Shown here piece after piece: positions 25,336-34,324 of a DNA stretch of 64,000 nt. Origin of the DNA: Nitratireductor basaltis (GTDB lineage: Bacteria; Pseudomonadota; Alphaproteobacteria; Rhizobiales; Rhizobiaceae). A program made the position numbers and the translations under genes. Numbering within the stretch: position 1 is the first letter of the stretch; every line of letters begins with the position of its first letter. The notes beneath the pieces were generated by a model. That model searched no databases and was not told the DNA's origin. It saw only the letters and a list, made by a program, of their open reading frames with translations. The stretch lies in contig NZ_JMQM01000001.1 of the NCBI RefSeq assembly GCF_000733725.1, positions 310,001 to 374,000 of the forward strand, read 5' to 3'.

Positions 25336-26379
25336 TCAGGAGTAACGATAGGGCACGCCGGCCTTTTCCATCACCTGCTGATACTTCTTGAAGATTTCGA
25401 CGACCTTCGCCGCGCGTTCGTTCTTTGCGGCCAGCTCGTCCCAGAAGGATGCGCTGTCGGCAACCACGCCTTCCCATTCCTCTGCCGGGATGGTCGTGAG
25501 TTCGAGCTTGTCGCCATTGACGCGAAGATCGGCCTCGCCACCCCAGTACCAGACCTGGCGGTAGTAGTGCGACTGGTCCATCGTGATCTTGAAGAGCTCC
25601 TGCAGATGCGGCGGCACCTTGGCCCAGCTCTCCGAATTGGCGAAATAGCTTCCGCACCAAGCGCCGGTGACGTTGTTGAGGAGCGCATATTTGCAGATGT
25701 CGGCCCAGCCCACCTCGTATGCTTCGGTGAAGCCGCACCATGCGACGCCGTCGAGCTCACCGGTCTGCAGCGCGACTTCCACATCTTCCCATGGCACTGT
25801 TACGGGGATGAGGCCGTAGCGGGCAAGGAAGCGGCCAGCGGTTGGCACCCCGAAGACGCGCAGGCCGGCCATGTCCTTGACCGAGCGGATCGGGCGATCA
25901 ACGGTAAAGATGTGCAGCGGGTCCCATGCGCCGGCACCCAGCCACTCGACATTCTCGATCTCGTCATAGGCTTCCTGCCAGATCTGGTTCAGGCCATAGC
26001 GCTGAAACAGGACCGGAAGGTCGAGGCTGTAGCGAGTGGAAAAGGGGAAGTAGCCGCCGAAATCGGCAACATCGGCTGGCGAGGCCATGGTCGCATCGTC
26101 GGACTGAACCGCGTCGAGCGTGCCATTCTGCAATGCGCGGAAAAGCTCATTGGTGGGCACAAGCTGGTCGGCATAGAACAGCTCGATTTCCATCTCGCCA
26201 TTGGCCGCCTTGTTGAAGGCCTCGATCTGCGGCTTGATGACATGGGCACCGAGCGGCGGGCCGGAATAGGTCTGCAGCCGCCATTTGATAGGAGCCTGCG
26301 AGCGCACGATGCCCGGCGTGGCGAGAGCTGCAGCACCGCCCACGCCCGCCGTTGTCAGAAATTTGCGTCTTGTGGTCAT
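25336..26379 (-). CDS. TRAP transporter substrate-binding protein (DctP family), Tat signal
   Basis: A 347-residue periplasmic protein. The N-terminus TTRRKFLTTAGVGGAAALA is a twin-arginine signal followed by a cleavage region near RSQAP, so it is exported folded. The mature start IKWRLQTYSGPPLGAH resembles TRAP binders that dimerise, such as keto-acid binding TakP. The ligand-gripping Arg is probably in AGLRVFGVPTA. The 26379 start is preferred; the frame extends further upstream into the spacer. It follows dctM by 44 bases and precedes the amidohydrolase by about 50. Confidence 0.87.
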   Translation of the reverse strand: MTTRRKFLTTAGVGGAAALATPGIVRSQAPIKWRLQTYSGPPLGAHVIKPQIEAFNKAANGEMEIELFYADQLVPTNELFRALQNGTLDAVQSDDATMASPADVADFGGYFPFSTRYSLDLPVLFQRYGLNQIWQEAYDEIENVEWLGAGAWDPLHIFTVDRPIRSVKDMAGLRVFGVPTAGRFLARYGLIPVTVPWEDVEVALQTGELDGVAWCGFTEAYEVGWADICKYALLNNVTGAWCGSYFANSESWAKVPPHLQELFKITMDQSHYYRQVWYWGGEADLRVNGDKLELTTIPAEEWEGVVADSASFWDELAAKNERAAKVVEIFKKYQQVMEKAGVPYRYS

Positions 26380-26423
26380 TGTCGTTCTCCTCTGAGGTTT
26401 TTTGTTTGGTATTGTTCTTGTTG

Positions 26424-27746
26424 TTATCGTCCGTAGACGTAGTTCGGCAGCCACATCGCAAGATCCGGGAAGACCATCACCAGCGTGAGCGCCAGCATCA
26501 TCACCATAACGAACGGGATGATGGAGCTATAGATATCCTTGAGCTTGATCTCAGGCGGTGCCATGGCGCGCATGAGGAAGAGATTGTACCCGAAGGGTGG
26601 TGTCATATAGGCGATCTGGGTCGTGATCGTGTAGAGCACGCCATACCAGATGAGGTCGAAACCGAGCGCCTTCACGAGCGGCACATAGAGTGGTGCCACG
26701 ATGACCAGCATGGCCGTGTCGTCGAGGAACGTTCCCATCAGGATGAAGGACAACTGCATCAGGATCAGGATGACCCACGGGTTGAGGCCAAGCTGCTCGG
26801 TGAACAGCCCGTCGATCGCCTTTACCGCGCCAAGCCCATCGAACACGGCTCCAAAGCCGAGAGCCGCCAGCACGATCCAGAGGAACATGCAGGAGACGCC
26901 AAGCGTCTGCTTGAGCGAGTTCTCGAATACTTCCCAGGTCATGCGTCGCTTCAGAACGGCAGCGACAAAGGCTGCCATCGCGCCGATGGCCGAACTTTCG
27001 ACGAGTGAGGTCCAGCCGTTGAGGAAAGGCACCATCATGGAAGCGAAAATGCCGATCGGCAGCAGGCCAGCCAGGAGCAGGCGGTATTTCTCCGCCTTGG
27101 AGATGTCCGCGTCAGCGGACTTGATTGCGGGTCCGAGTTCCGGCTGCAGCTTGCAGCGGATATAGATGTAGAGGATGAAAAGCACGGCCATCATGAGGCC
27201 CGGAACAACGCCTGCAAGCCAAAGCTGCCCGACCGGCTGGCGCGCGATCATGGCGTAGAGCACAAGCACCACCGAGGGCGGGACAAGGATCCCCAGACTG
27301 GACCCCGCCTGGATGACGCCCGTCACCATCCGCTTGTCGTAGTTGCGCTTGAGAAGTTCAGGCAGCGCGATGGTAGCGCCAATGGCCATTCCCGCGACGC
27401 TCAGCCCGTTCATGGCCGAGATCAGTACCATCAGGCCGATCGTTCCGATGGCAAGTCCGCCACGAACCGGTCCCATCCAGACATGGAACATGCGGTAGAG
27501 ATCATCGGCGATCTTGCTCTCGCTCAGCACGAAACCCATGAAAATGAACATGGGGAGGGTGAGCATCGGGTACCATTTCATGAGCTTCATGACGGCCGAA
27601 AACGGAAGTTCCGATCCGCCGGGACCCCAGAGCAGGAGCGCTGCAATGGTGGCGATGCCGCCGATGGCGCCGAAGACACGCTGGCCGGTCATCAGCATCA
27701 ACATCATGGAGGCGAACATCAGGAGTGCGATCAACTCATAGGACAT
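26424..27746 (-). CDS. TRAP transporter large permease (DctM family)
   Basis: A 440-residue membrane protein with about twelve helices. Landmarks are LPMFIFMGFVLSESKIADDL near residue 65, NGLSVAGMAIGATIALPEL near residue 108 and SSLGILVPPSVVLVLY near residue 140. The start at 27746 overlaps the dctQ stop by one base (TGATG). It belongs to the same operon as deoR, dctQ, dctP and the gamma-glutamylation enzymes. Confidence 0.9.
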   Translation of the reverse strand: MSYELIALLMFASMMLMLMTGQRVFGAIGGIATIAALLLWGPGGSELPFSAVMKLMKWYPMLTLPMFIFMGFVLSESKIADDLYRMFHVWMGPVRGGLAIGTIGLMVLISAMNGLSVAGMAIGATIALPELLKRNYDKRMVTGVIQAGSSLGILVPPSVVLVLYAMIARQPVGQLWLAGVVPGLMMAVLFILYIYIRCKLQPELGPAIKSADADISKAEKYRLLLAGLLPIGIFASMMVPFLNGWTSLVESSAIGAMAAFVAAVLKRRMTWEVFENSLKQTLGVSCMFLWIVLAALGFGAVFDGLGAVKAIDGLFTEQLGLNPWVILILMQLSFILMGTFLDDTAMLVIVAPLYVPLVKALGFDLIWYGVLYTITTQIAYMTPPFGYNLFLMRAMAPPEIKLKDIYSSIIPFVMVMMLALTLVMVFPDLAMWLPNYVYGR

Positions 27747-28255
27747 CAGACTTCTTCCCCGCGCAGCTTGGCAATATCCTTGATGAGCTCCGATATCGCC
27801 TGCAGGAGCATGAGAAAGATCCCGAAACACATGATGGATTTGATCGGCCACATCAAAGGCCGCCAGAGGCTGGGACTGCGTTCCTGATATTCGACCGCAT
27901 ACATGGTCGAGCTGATGCCGCCATAGAGCAGCACACCGAGATAGAAGATCAGCAGAAGGACGGTGAAGCTGTCGAAGGCGGCTTTCTTCTGCGTACTCCA
28001 GTTCGAATAAAACAGATCCATTCGAACATTGGAGCCCATCTGCATCGAGTAGGGGCCACCCACCAGATAGTAGGTCACCAGCGCAAACTGGGCCATTTCC
28101 AGTGTCCAGAATGCCGGTACGACAAAGATTGCTTTCGAAATGGTGGACCAGAGCAGCACGGCGACCATGATGAAGAAGCCATACATCATCAAGCGCCCGG
28201 CATAGTAGTTGAACCCGTCAACATAGCGGACATAGGCGCGGAAGAATTTTGGCAT
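27746..28255 (-). CDS. TRAP transporter small permease (DctQ family)
   Basis: A 169-residue protein with four membrane helices, including a C-terminal hydrophobic helix in IMCFGIFLMLLQAISELI. The ATG at 28255 has GGAG 9 bases upstream; a TTG at 28276 would start inside the last codons of deoR and is less likely. It is the small membrane partner of the DctM and DctP proteins encoded downstream. Confidence 0.83.
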   Translation of the reverse strand: MPKFFRAYVRYVDGFNYYAGRLMMYGFFIMVAVLLWSTISKAIFVVPAFWTLEMAQFALVTYYLVGGPYSMQMGSNVRMDLFYSNWSTQKKAAFDSFTVLLLIFYLGVLLYGGISSTMYAVEYQERSPSLWRPLMWPIKSIMCFGIFLMLLQAISELIKDIAKLRGEEV

Positions 28256-28272
28256 TGAAGCGAGCTCCGAAT

Positions 28273-29061
28273 TCAATGGACGCTGACCTTCGCCGCCCTC
28301 AATGCCGCGAGGAGTTCGGGATCAGGTTCTTGATTAAGGAAAAGATGTCGCACCTGAGTCAAGTCGCACACGCGATAGGCAGCCGTGCGATTTTGCTTGG
28401 AGTGATCGAGCACGAGCGAAAGGTTGCCGCCATGTCGAACCATGGCGCGGGCAAGCTGGGCCTCCTCGAAATCAGCGTCATAGGCGCCTGCCGCGTCCAG
28501 GGCGCTGACGGTCAGGACAATGTGATCCGGTCGGTATTCGGCGATCTCGGCGCAGGCGCGCGGGCCATAGGTCTGGTCGTTGCCGACACGAAACGTGCCA
28601 CCTAACAGCACTGCCTGCGACCCGTTTTGCGCATTCGCAATGACATGGGCGATGCGCAGCGAATTGGTGATGACGGTCAGGTCGCGCAATCGCGTGAGTG
28701 CCTCGGCGCATAGAAGCGTGGTCGAACCTGTATCGATCATGATCGTCTCGCCGGGCTGGATCATGCGCGCAAGCTTCTCGGCTATTTCACGCTTCGCCTG
28801 AGCGTTTTTTGCCAGACGGTCCTCGAAAGCGCCTTCTTCATTGGCCTGGCGCACCGCGCCGCCATGCACCTTGCGGATGCGGCCCTGTTCAGCGAGCAGA
28901 TTGAGGTCGCGCCGGACCGTTTCGACCGAAGCGCCGAATTTCTCTGCAAGCTCCTCAACTGTCGCACGACCGCGCTTCTCCACGAATTCATGGAGAGCGG
29001 CCTGTCGCACGGACGGCCGCATTGTTTTCAGCTTGGGTCGAATCTTGTTGTTGTTCCCCAT
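28273..29061 (-). CDS. DeoR/GlpR family transcriptional regulator
   Basis: A 262-residue DeoR-family repressor. The N-terminal helix-turn-helix is VEELAEKFGASVETVRRDLN near residue 35, followed by the characteristic IRKVHGGAV. The C-terminal sugar-phosphate-sensing domain includes IDTGSTTLLCAEAL near residue 98 and TNSLRIAHV. An ATG 13 codons inside is an alternative start. It heads the minus-strand TRAP/gamma-glutamyl operon and is divergent from the GlpA-like/kinase operon. It could control both, with a phosphorylated metabolite as the likely inducer. Confidence 0.87.
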   Translation of the reverse strand: MGNNNKIRPKLKTMRPSVRQAALHEFVEKRGRATVEELAEKFGASVETVRRDLNLLAEQGRIRKVHGGAVRQANEEGAFEDRLAKNAQAKREIAEKLARMIQPGETIMIDTGSTTLLCAEALTRLRDLTVITNSLRIAHVIANAQNGSQAVLLGGTFRVGNDQTYGPRACAEIAEYRPDHIVLTVSALDAAGAYDADFEEAQLARAMVRHGGNLSLVLDHSKQNRTAAYRVCDLTQVRHLFLNQEPDPELLAALRAAKVSVH

Positions 29062-29130
29062 ATGCCAGAGCCTATTCGCATATGCACTGATGTCCAGTCC
29101 AATTTCCAGTTTCAGTCACTTTTTTCAAAA

Positions 29131-29157
29131 TGTTCAATTATAACAATGCTATACAAT
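29131..29157. promoter_or_regulatory. Divergent deoR / GlpA-like promoter region with inverted repeat
   Basis: A TATAAT on the minus strand (29142-29137) is a good -10 for deoR. TACAAT at 29152-29157 is a plus-strand -10 candidate for the GlpA-like gene. The spaced inverted repeat TGTT-N7-AACA (29131-29145) covers the minus-strand -10 and is a candidate DeoR operator. -35 elements are weak on both strands. Confidence 0.45.
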
Positions 29158-29287
29158 CTCTCATTAATTGACTGATTACTACCGAGCAGTCAAAATCGGC
29201 GTCGGGCTGCTTGAAGTCGCGGTCCGCTGCGTTCATATTGGATTTCCTGCCTCTGCATGAGGCGCCTCCAACAGAAGGCTCGGCCAA

Positions 29288-30673
29288 ATGCCTGCCAGTA
29301 CTGCTCCCCAATCCTCCTATGACGTCGCGATAATCGGCGCGGGGGTGGTTGGCTGTGCAATTGCAAGGCGGCTGACACTTGATGGGGCCAGGGTGGTGGT
29401 GCTGGAAAAGGCCCTGGATGTGCTGGACGGCGCTTCGAAGGGCAACTCTGCAATCCTGCACACCGGCTTCGATGCGCCGCCGGGTTCGCTCGAGCAGGCA
29501 TGTATTGCGGCAGGTTACGGCGAATATCTGCAGATAGCAAAAGCCTTGGGGCTGCCGGTGCTGCGCACGGGCGCGATGGTTCTGGCATGGACACCGGAAC
29601 AGGAAGAGCAGCTTCCCGCGCTTATCGAAAAGGCGCATCTGAACGGGGTAGAAGATGTTGCGCCACTGACGCGCGCTCAGATCCTGGAGCGTGAACCTCA
29701 TCTCTCGCCTCAGGTTCGTGCGGGTTTCGAAATACCGGGGGAATATCTCATCGATCCATGGGCGTCCGCCCATGCCTATATCCTGCAGGCGCTTGCCAAT
29801 GGGGCGGAGCTTTTCAGGGGCACTGAAGTGCTTGCAGGTGTGTATGAAGACGGTTGGCGGCTGAAGACGACCGGCGGTCCGGTGGCAGCGGCTCATGTGG
29901 TCAACTGCGCCGGTCTTTACGGGGATCTGGTGGATGATCGGCTTCTGGGCGAGAAGAGTTTCACCATTCGCCCGCGCAAGGGGCAGTTTCTGGTGTTCGA
30001 CAAGGCGGCGTCCGATCTTGTCTCCACCACAATCCTTCCGGTCCCGACAAAGACCACCAAAGGTGTCGTTGTCTGCAGGACCGTTTTCGGCAATGTGCTG
30101 GTTGGCCCCACAGCTGAAGACCAGGAAAGCCGCACGGATGCCTCGACGGACAGGGAGGCGCTTGAACGCCTGCGCCGGAAGGGTATCGAGATGCTGCCCG
30201 AGCTTTCGGACTGCGAAGTCACCACGGCTTATGCTGGCTTGCGACCGGCCTGCGAAAAGCAGGATTACCAGATCGCACATCATTCAGCCCGTTCCTATGT
30301 CACGGTTGGTGCAATCCGCTCGACCGGGCTCAGCTCCGCGCTCGGGATTGCACGGCATGTGGCAGGATTGCTGCAGCTTTCGCGCGATGCTCTGGCCGAT
30401 CCGGCGATCCCTCTTGTGGACCGGCTTTCCGATTATCACCCGCGCGACTGGCAGGAGAAGGACAATGGCGGAATTGTCTGCCACTGCGAACTGGTGACCA
30501 GGCGCGAAATCGAAAGGGTCCTGTCCGGCCCCATGCCGCCTGCAACCTTGCAGGGGCTGAAACGGCGGACGAGGGCCATGATGGGTCGTTGCCAGGGTTT
30601 CTACTGCACTGCCGAGATTGCGGAGATCACAGGGGACAGGCTGCAGGTTCCGATTGGACATGATGATGCGTGA
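29288..30673 (+). CDS. GlpA-like FAD-dependent oxidoreductase with BFD [2Fe-2S] domain
   Basis: A 461-residue protein. Residues 1-370 form a DAO/GlpA-type FAD oxidoreductase with VAIIGAGVVGCAIARRL near residue 13. The C-terminal 70 residues carry a BFD-like [2Fe-2S] domain with Cys ligands in IVCHCELV and RCQGFYC. This architecture matches GlpA of the anaerobic glycerol-3-phosphate dehydrogenase and related polyol-phosphate or hydroxyacid dehydrogenases. AGAAGG precedes the ATG. It overlaps the next flavoprotein gene by 14 bases and is followed by an FGGY kinase, suggesting oxidation of a phosphorylated polyol. Confidence 0.85.
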   Translation: MPASTAPQSSYDVAIIGAGVVGCAIARRLTLDGARVVVLEKALDVLDGASKGNSAILHTGFDAPPGSLEQACIAAGYGEYLQIAKALGLPVLRTGAMVLAWTPEQEEQLPALIEKAHLNGVEDVAPLTRAQILEREPHLSPQVRAGFEIPGEYLIDPWASAHAYILQALANGAELFRGTEVLAGVYEDGWRLKTTGGPVAAAHVVNCAGLYGDLVDDRLLGEKSFTIRPRKGQFLVFDKAASDLVSTTILPVPTKTTKGVVVCRTVFGNVLVGPTAEDQESRTDASTDREALERLRRKGIEMLPELSDCEVTTAYAGLRPACEKQDYQIAHHSARSYVTVGAIRSTGLSSALGIARHVAGLLQLSRDALADPAIPLVDRLSDYHPRDWQEKDNGGIVCHCELVTRREIERVLSGPMPPATLQGLKRRTRAMMGRCQGFYCTAEIAEITGDRLQVPIGHDDA

Positions 30674-31892
30674 GGCAAGCTGCACGGTAGCGGTGGTGGG
30701 TGGCGGCACTGCAGGTCTCGCGCTCGCCCGTGAGCTCAAGCGCCTCGATGCCGGCTCCGTCGTGGTTCTTGAACGTGAAGCCCAGGCCGGAGGCACGCCC
30801 CGTCACTGCGGCCATTATCCCTTTGGTATCCTTGAATATAACCGGCTGATGAAGGGGCCGGACTACGCAAGGCGCAATTGGGAGGAGGCGGAAACCGCCG
30901 GTGTGGAGATCCGCACGGGAACGAGCGTTACCAAGCTGTTGCCGGGTGGAAGTCTGGAAGTGGTGGACAATGAGGGCGTCTACAGGTTGAACGCCGAGCG
31001 GGTGGTGTTGTGCACGGGCGTGCGCGAAAGCAGCCGTCCGCAGCGTTTCGTCGGCGGGGACAGGCCGCTTGGGGTTATCACCACCGGCGCCCTTCAGTCA
31101 TCGGTGTATCTGAAGGGGATACGACCATTCGAAAGGCCTGTGATCTTCGGCTCCGAACTCGTCTCCTTCTCCTCCCTTCAGACCTGCGCCCATCTCGGCA
31201 TCAAGCCGGTCGCCATGGTTGAGGAGGAAGAACGCATCCGCGCACGCGGTGTGTTCACGCCCTATCTTTGGCTCAAGCATGTGCCGCTTCATGTCGGCGT
31301 TTCCAATCCACGGATTTTGGGGCGTGAGCGGGTGGAAGCCCTGGAATTTACCGATCACAAGGGACGAGCGAGAAGGATCGAAACCGACGGCATCATCATT
31401 TCCGGTCGCTTCCGTCCGGAAGCGGCACTGTTGCACCGCAGCCACCTCGAAGTTGACGGAGGGACGGGTGGTCCTGCCGTCGATCAATACGGGCGGTGTT
31501 CAGACCCTGCATATTTCTCGGCAGGCAATCTTCTGCGCCCGGCTGAAACATCAAGCTGGTGTCATGCAGAGGCGCGGGAGATCGCCATCGGCATTGCCGC
31601 TGATCTGAGGCAACCATCGAAATCCGAGAGCGTAGAGCTTCATATAAAGGACAACAGGATCTCATTCGTCATGCCTCAGTCTCTATGCCTGACGGGGGGC
31701 AGGGCCGGCATGAGCAATGTCTATCTTGGTCTGAACATGCCCGTCGATGCCAAGCTCGCAGCCTACAGCTCCGGGCGGCTGTTGTGGTCGCAGCGTTTGC
31801 GCAGTCGGCCTGTCAGGCGGATAACGATCCCTGTGGCCAAGCTTCTCGATGCAGGGCCGGATGGTCCGGTGGAACTGACGCTGGAAGACTGA
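30660..31892 (+). CDS. NAD(P)/FAD-dependent oxidoreductase partner subunit
   Basis: A 410-residue flavoprotein with an FAD motif VAVVGGGTAGLALAREL near residue 10. A second dinucleotide region lies around RPVIFGSELVSFSSLQ, and an ERVVLCTGVRES strand is typical of the thioredoxin-reductase-like fold. The last 90 residues do not look like this fold and may correspond to a DUF1667-like extra domain; that is tentative. It pairs with the GlpA-like subunit upstream, where electrons would pass between flavins through the [2Fe-2S] centre. The FGGY kinase starts 4 bases downstream. Confidence 0.8.
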   Translation: MMMREASCTVAVVGGGTAGLALARELKRLDAGSVVVLEREAQAGGTPRHCGHYPFGILEYNRLMKGPDYARRNWEEAETAGVEIRTGTSVTKLLPGGSLEVVDNEGVYRLNAERVVLCTGVRESSRPQRFVGGDRPLGVITTGALQSSVYLKGIRPFERPVIFGSELVSFSSLQTCAHLGIKPVAMVEEEERIRARGVFTPYLWLKHVPLHVGVSNPRILGRERVEALEFTDHKGRARRIETDGIIISGRFRPEAALLHRSHLEVDGGTGGPAVDQYGRCSDPAYFSAGNLLRPAETSSWCHAEAREIAIGIAADLRQPSKSESVELHIKDNRISFVMPQSLCLTGGRAGMSNVYLGLNMPVDAKLAAYSSGRLLWSQRLRSRPVRRITIPVAKLLDAGPDGPVELTLED

Positions 31893-31896
31893 CGCA

Positions 31897-33333
31897 ATGA
31901 GACTTGCGGGCATAGACCAGGGCACGACGAGTACCCGCGCATTGGCGACAAGAGCGGACGGCTCTATCGAAGTCGTCCATTCGGCGAGCCACAAGCAGTA
32001 TTACCCCCGCGATGGCTGGGTCGAGCATGATCCCGAAGAGCTGATAGCCAATATCCGGAAATGCGCGGATGCCGTTTCGGATGCGGACGCGCTTGGTATC
32101 GACAATCAGGGTGAGAGTTGCATCGCCTGGGATGCGCGCAGCAAGGAGGCGCTCTCCCCGGTCATCGTGTGGCAGGACAGTCGCACGCTTCAGGCCTTGG
32201 AAAGGCTCAGGGAAGACGGTTTTGAAGCTGAGACGCTGGAAAGAGCGGGGCTTCCCATGGATCCGTATTTTTCCGCCAGCAAGCTTGGCTGGATTGTCAA
32301 TAATGTTCCAGCCGCACGCGAGGCGCGGAAGAATGGAACGCTGCGTCTTGGAACAACGGATGCGTTCTTTCTCGACCGCCTGACCGGCACGTTTGCAACT
32401 GACGTTTCGACGGCCAGCCGGACCTCACTGATGAATCTTCGCACGCTGGAGTGGGATCCGGTGCTTTGCGACCTTTTCGGCGTGCCCATCGAATGCCTGC
32501 CGCCGATCCGCTCGACCACGGGCGATTTCGGCGCGCTTGGCACCGCTGCCGGTCATCTGCCCGTGACGGCCAGCGTGGTTGATCAGCAGGCTGCTCTCTA
32601 TGGCTTTGGCTGCCGGCAGAAAGGTGATGCCAAGATCACCTTCGGGACGGGCGCATTCGCGCTGATGGTGACTGGCGAGGAGATCATTCGCAGGCCTGAT
32701 CTGGGCTTGCTCCCGACGGTCGGATGGCAATTGCAGGGGAGTGATGCGGTCTATGCGCTGGACGGTGGCGTCTTTACCGCGAGCGCTGCGGTAAACTGGG
32801 CAAAGTCTCTCGGACTGTTCTCCGATTTCGCCAAGATCGATACTTTCGGGAACAACAGCGCTGCCGAGGGTGGTCTCTTCTTTGTTCCAGCTCTGGCGGG
32901 GCTGGGCTGTCCCTACTGGCAACCGCGTGCGCGTGGCCTCTGGTCGGGACTGTCACTCGAACATGGTCCCGATGTCATGGTCCAGTCGATACTTGAAGGG
33001 GTGGCTCTGCGCTCTTGTCAGGTGATGGAGGCGATGGACCGGTGCGTGCCGCTTGCGCACGGCATATGCATTGACGGCGGAATGAGCCGCAACACCTATT
33101 TTACCCAGTTCCTTGCGGATGTTTCGGGACGCACGATATCGCCCGCGATCATGCCTGAAGTCACCGGGCTTGGCACGATCTGTCTTGCTGGCGATGCGCC
33201 GGGCATAGCCTATGATGCAGCAGTGCCGTGCGGCAGCATTCAGCCCAAGCGCGATCTTCGGCATCTGCTGCCCCGATTTGCGGATATCGTGTCGCTTTCC
33301 CTGAAGGGCAGTCGTGATCTTTCTTCGGGATGA
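31897..33333 (+). CDS. FGGY family carbohydrate kinase (glycerol kinase-like)
   Basis: A 478-residue FGGY kinase. The N-terminal phosphate loop GIDQGTTSTRAL is as in glycerol kinase, with IVWQDSRT near residue 90 and YFSASKLGWI near residue 125. The C-terminal ATPase domain has ITFGTGAFALM and ICIDGGMSRN. Glycerol kinase usually has R-T in the WQDRRT motif; here it is WQDSRT, so glycerol itself is uncertain and another polyol such as a tetritol is possible. It is co-operonic with the GlpA-like redox pair. Confidence 0.85.
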   Translation: MRLAGIDQGTTSTRALATRADGSIEVVHSASHKQYYPRDGWVEHDPEELIANIRKCADAVSDADALGIDNQGESCIAWDARSKEALSPVIVWQDSRTLQALERLREDGFEAETLERAGLPMDPYFSASKLGWIVNNVPAAREARKNGTLRLGTTDAFFLDRLTGTFATDVSTASRTSLMNLRTLEWDPVLCDLFGVPIECLPPIRSTTGDFGALGTAAGHLPVTASVVDQQAALYGFGCRQKGDAKITFGTGAFALMVTGEEIIRRPDLGLLPTVGWQLQGSDAVYALDGGVFTASAAVNWAKSLGLFSDFAKIDTFGNNSAAEGGLFFVPALAGLGCPYWQPRARGLWSGLSLEHGPDVMVQSILEGVALRSCQVMEAMDRCVPLAHGICIDGGMSRNTYFTQFLADVSGRTISPAIMPEVTGLGTICLAGDAPGIAYDAAVPCGSIQPKRDLRHLLPRFADIVSLSLKGSRDLSSG

Positions 33334-33529
33334 AGTCTGGCTTCCCGGTTGTGCTTGAGCCCGTCTATTGGATATCCAAGCTTGATTTAGAGCCTAGGCG
33401 GGAGCAGAAACCGTCTAGTTTCAACAAAATCTTGCGGTCAAGGCTGGTGGAGGCTTGATGATGCAGATGAACATCGCATCTTCGCTCATATCAGGCGCGC
33501 AAGGCTGGCTGGCGCGGTAAGGGTTGACC

Positions 33530-34324
33530 ATGGCGACCATCCTCATTCATCCAGACACGCAGTCTGCGATCAGGGCCACGGCAGAACGTCTCCTGCAGGC
33601 TGTTCAGGGAGATCACGATGCGGTCCTGGGCCTGGCCACCGGCGGAACGATGGAGCCGGTATATCATCAGCTTGTGCGAAGGGCGGATGAGGCGCGTCTC
33701 TCCTTTGCAGGCGTGACCACCTTCAATCTGGACGAATATGTCGGGCTGGCGGCAGACCATCCGCAGTCCTATCGAAGCACGATGAACCGCCTGCTGTTCG
33801 ATCACGTGGACATTCCGCGCAACCAGACATATCTGCCGCGCGGCGATGCGCAGGACCCATCGGCCGAGGCGATTGCCTATGAGGCGGCGATCGAGGCTGC
33901 AGGCGGTATCGATCTTCAGCTTCTGGGCATTGGCCGGAACGGACATCTGGGTTTCAACGAGCCGTCGTCCTCGCTCGCATCCAGAACACGCATCAAGAAG
34001 CTGGCCCGCTCCACCCTGGAGGCCAATGCACGGTTCTTCGGTGCTGGCGAGCGAATGCCCACCCATGCGATCACCATGGGCATCGGCACGATCATGAAGG
34101 CGCGCAAGTTGCTGATGCTGGCAATGGGTGCCAGCAAGGCGGATGCGGTCGCAGCTGCTCTCGAAGGACCTGTGACGGCTGCCTGCCCTGCCTCCATCCT
34201 GCAGTTCCACCCCGATGTGACGGTTGTTCTCGACCAGGAAGCTGCCTCCTGCCTGAAACTGCGCGACTTCTATGAGGATATCCATCCTGGCGGACAGGAG
34301 GTCTATTTTGCCGGCAACAGCTGA
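33530..34324 (+). CDS. nagB: Glucosamine-6-phosphate deaminase
   Basis: A 264-residue NagB-type isomerase/deaminase that converts glucosamine 6-phosphate to fructose 6-phosphate and ammonia. Key features are LGLATGGTMEPVY (phosphate loop), FNLDEYVGL with the catalytic Asp, and LGIGRNGHLGFNEPSSS with the His/Glu pair. AAGGG lies 6 bases before the ATG; an upstream in-frame TTG is less likely. nagA overlaps its end. The 196-base gap after the kinase gene shows no obvious terminator, so it may be a separate unit. Confidence 0.9.
   Translation: MATILIHPDTQSAIRATAERLLQAVQGDHDAVLGLATGGTMEPVYHQLVRRADEARLSFAGVTTFNLDEYVGLAADHPQSYRSTMNRLLFDHVDIPRNQTYLPRGDAQDPSAEAIAYEAAIEAAGGIDLQLLGIGRNGHLGFNEPSSSLASRTRIKKLARSTLEANARFFGAGERMPTHAITMGIGTIMKARKLLMLAMGASKADAVAAALEGPVTAACPASILQFHPDVTVVLDQEAASCLKLRDFYEDIHPGGQEVYFAGNS

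Noticed and set aside
25177-26436. Plus-strand open frame (419 codons) opposite dctP of the second TRAP system
   Set aside because: Antisense to a gene with a clear Tat signal and DctP motifs; no supporting signals.
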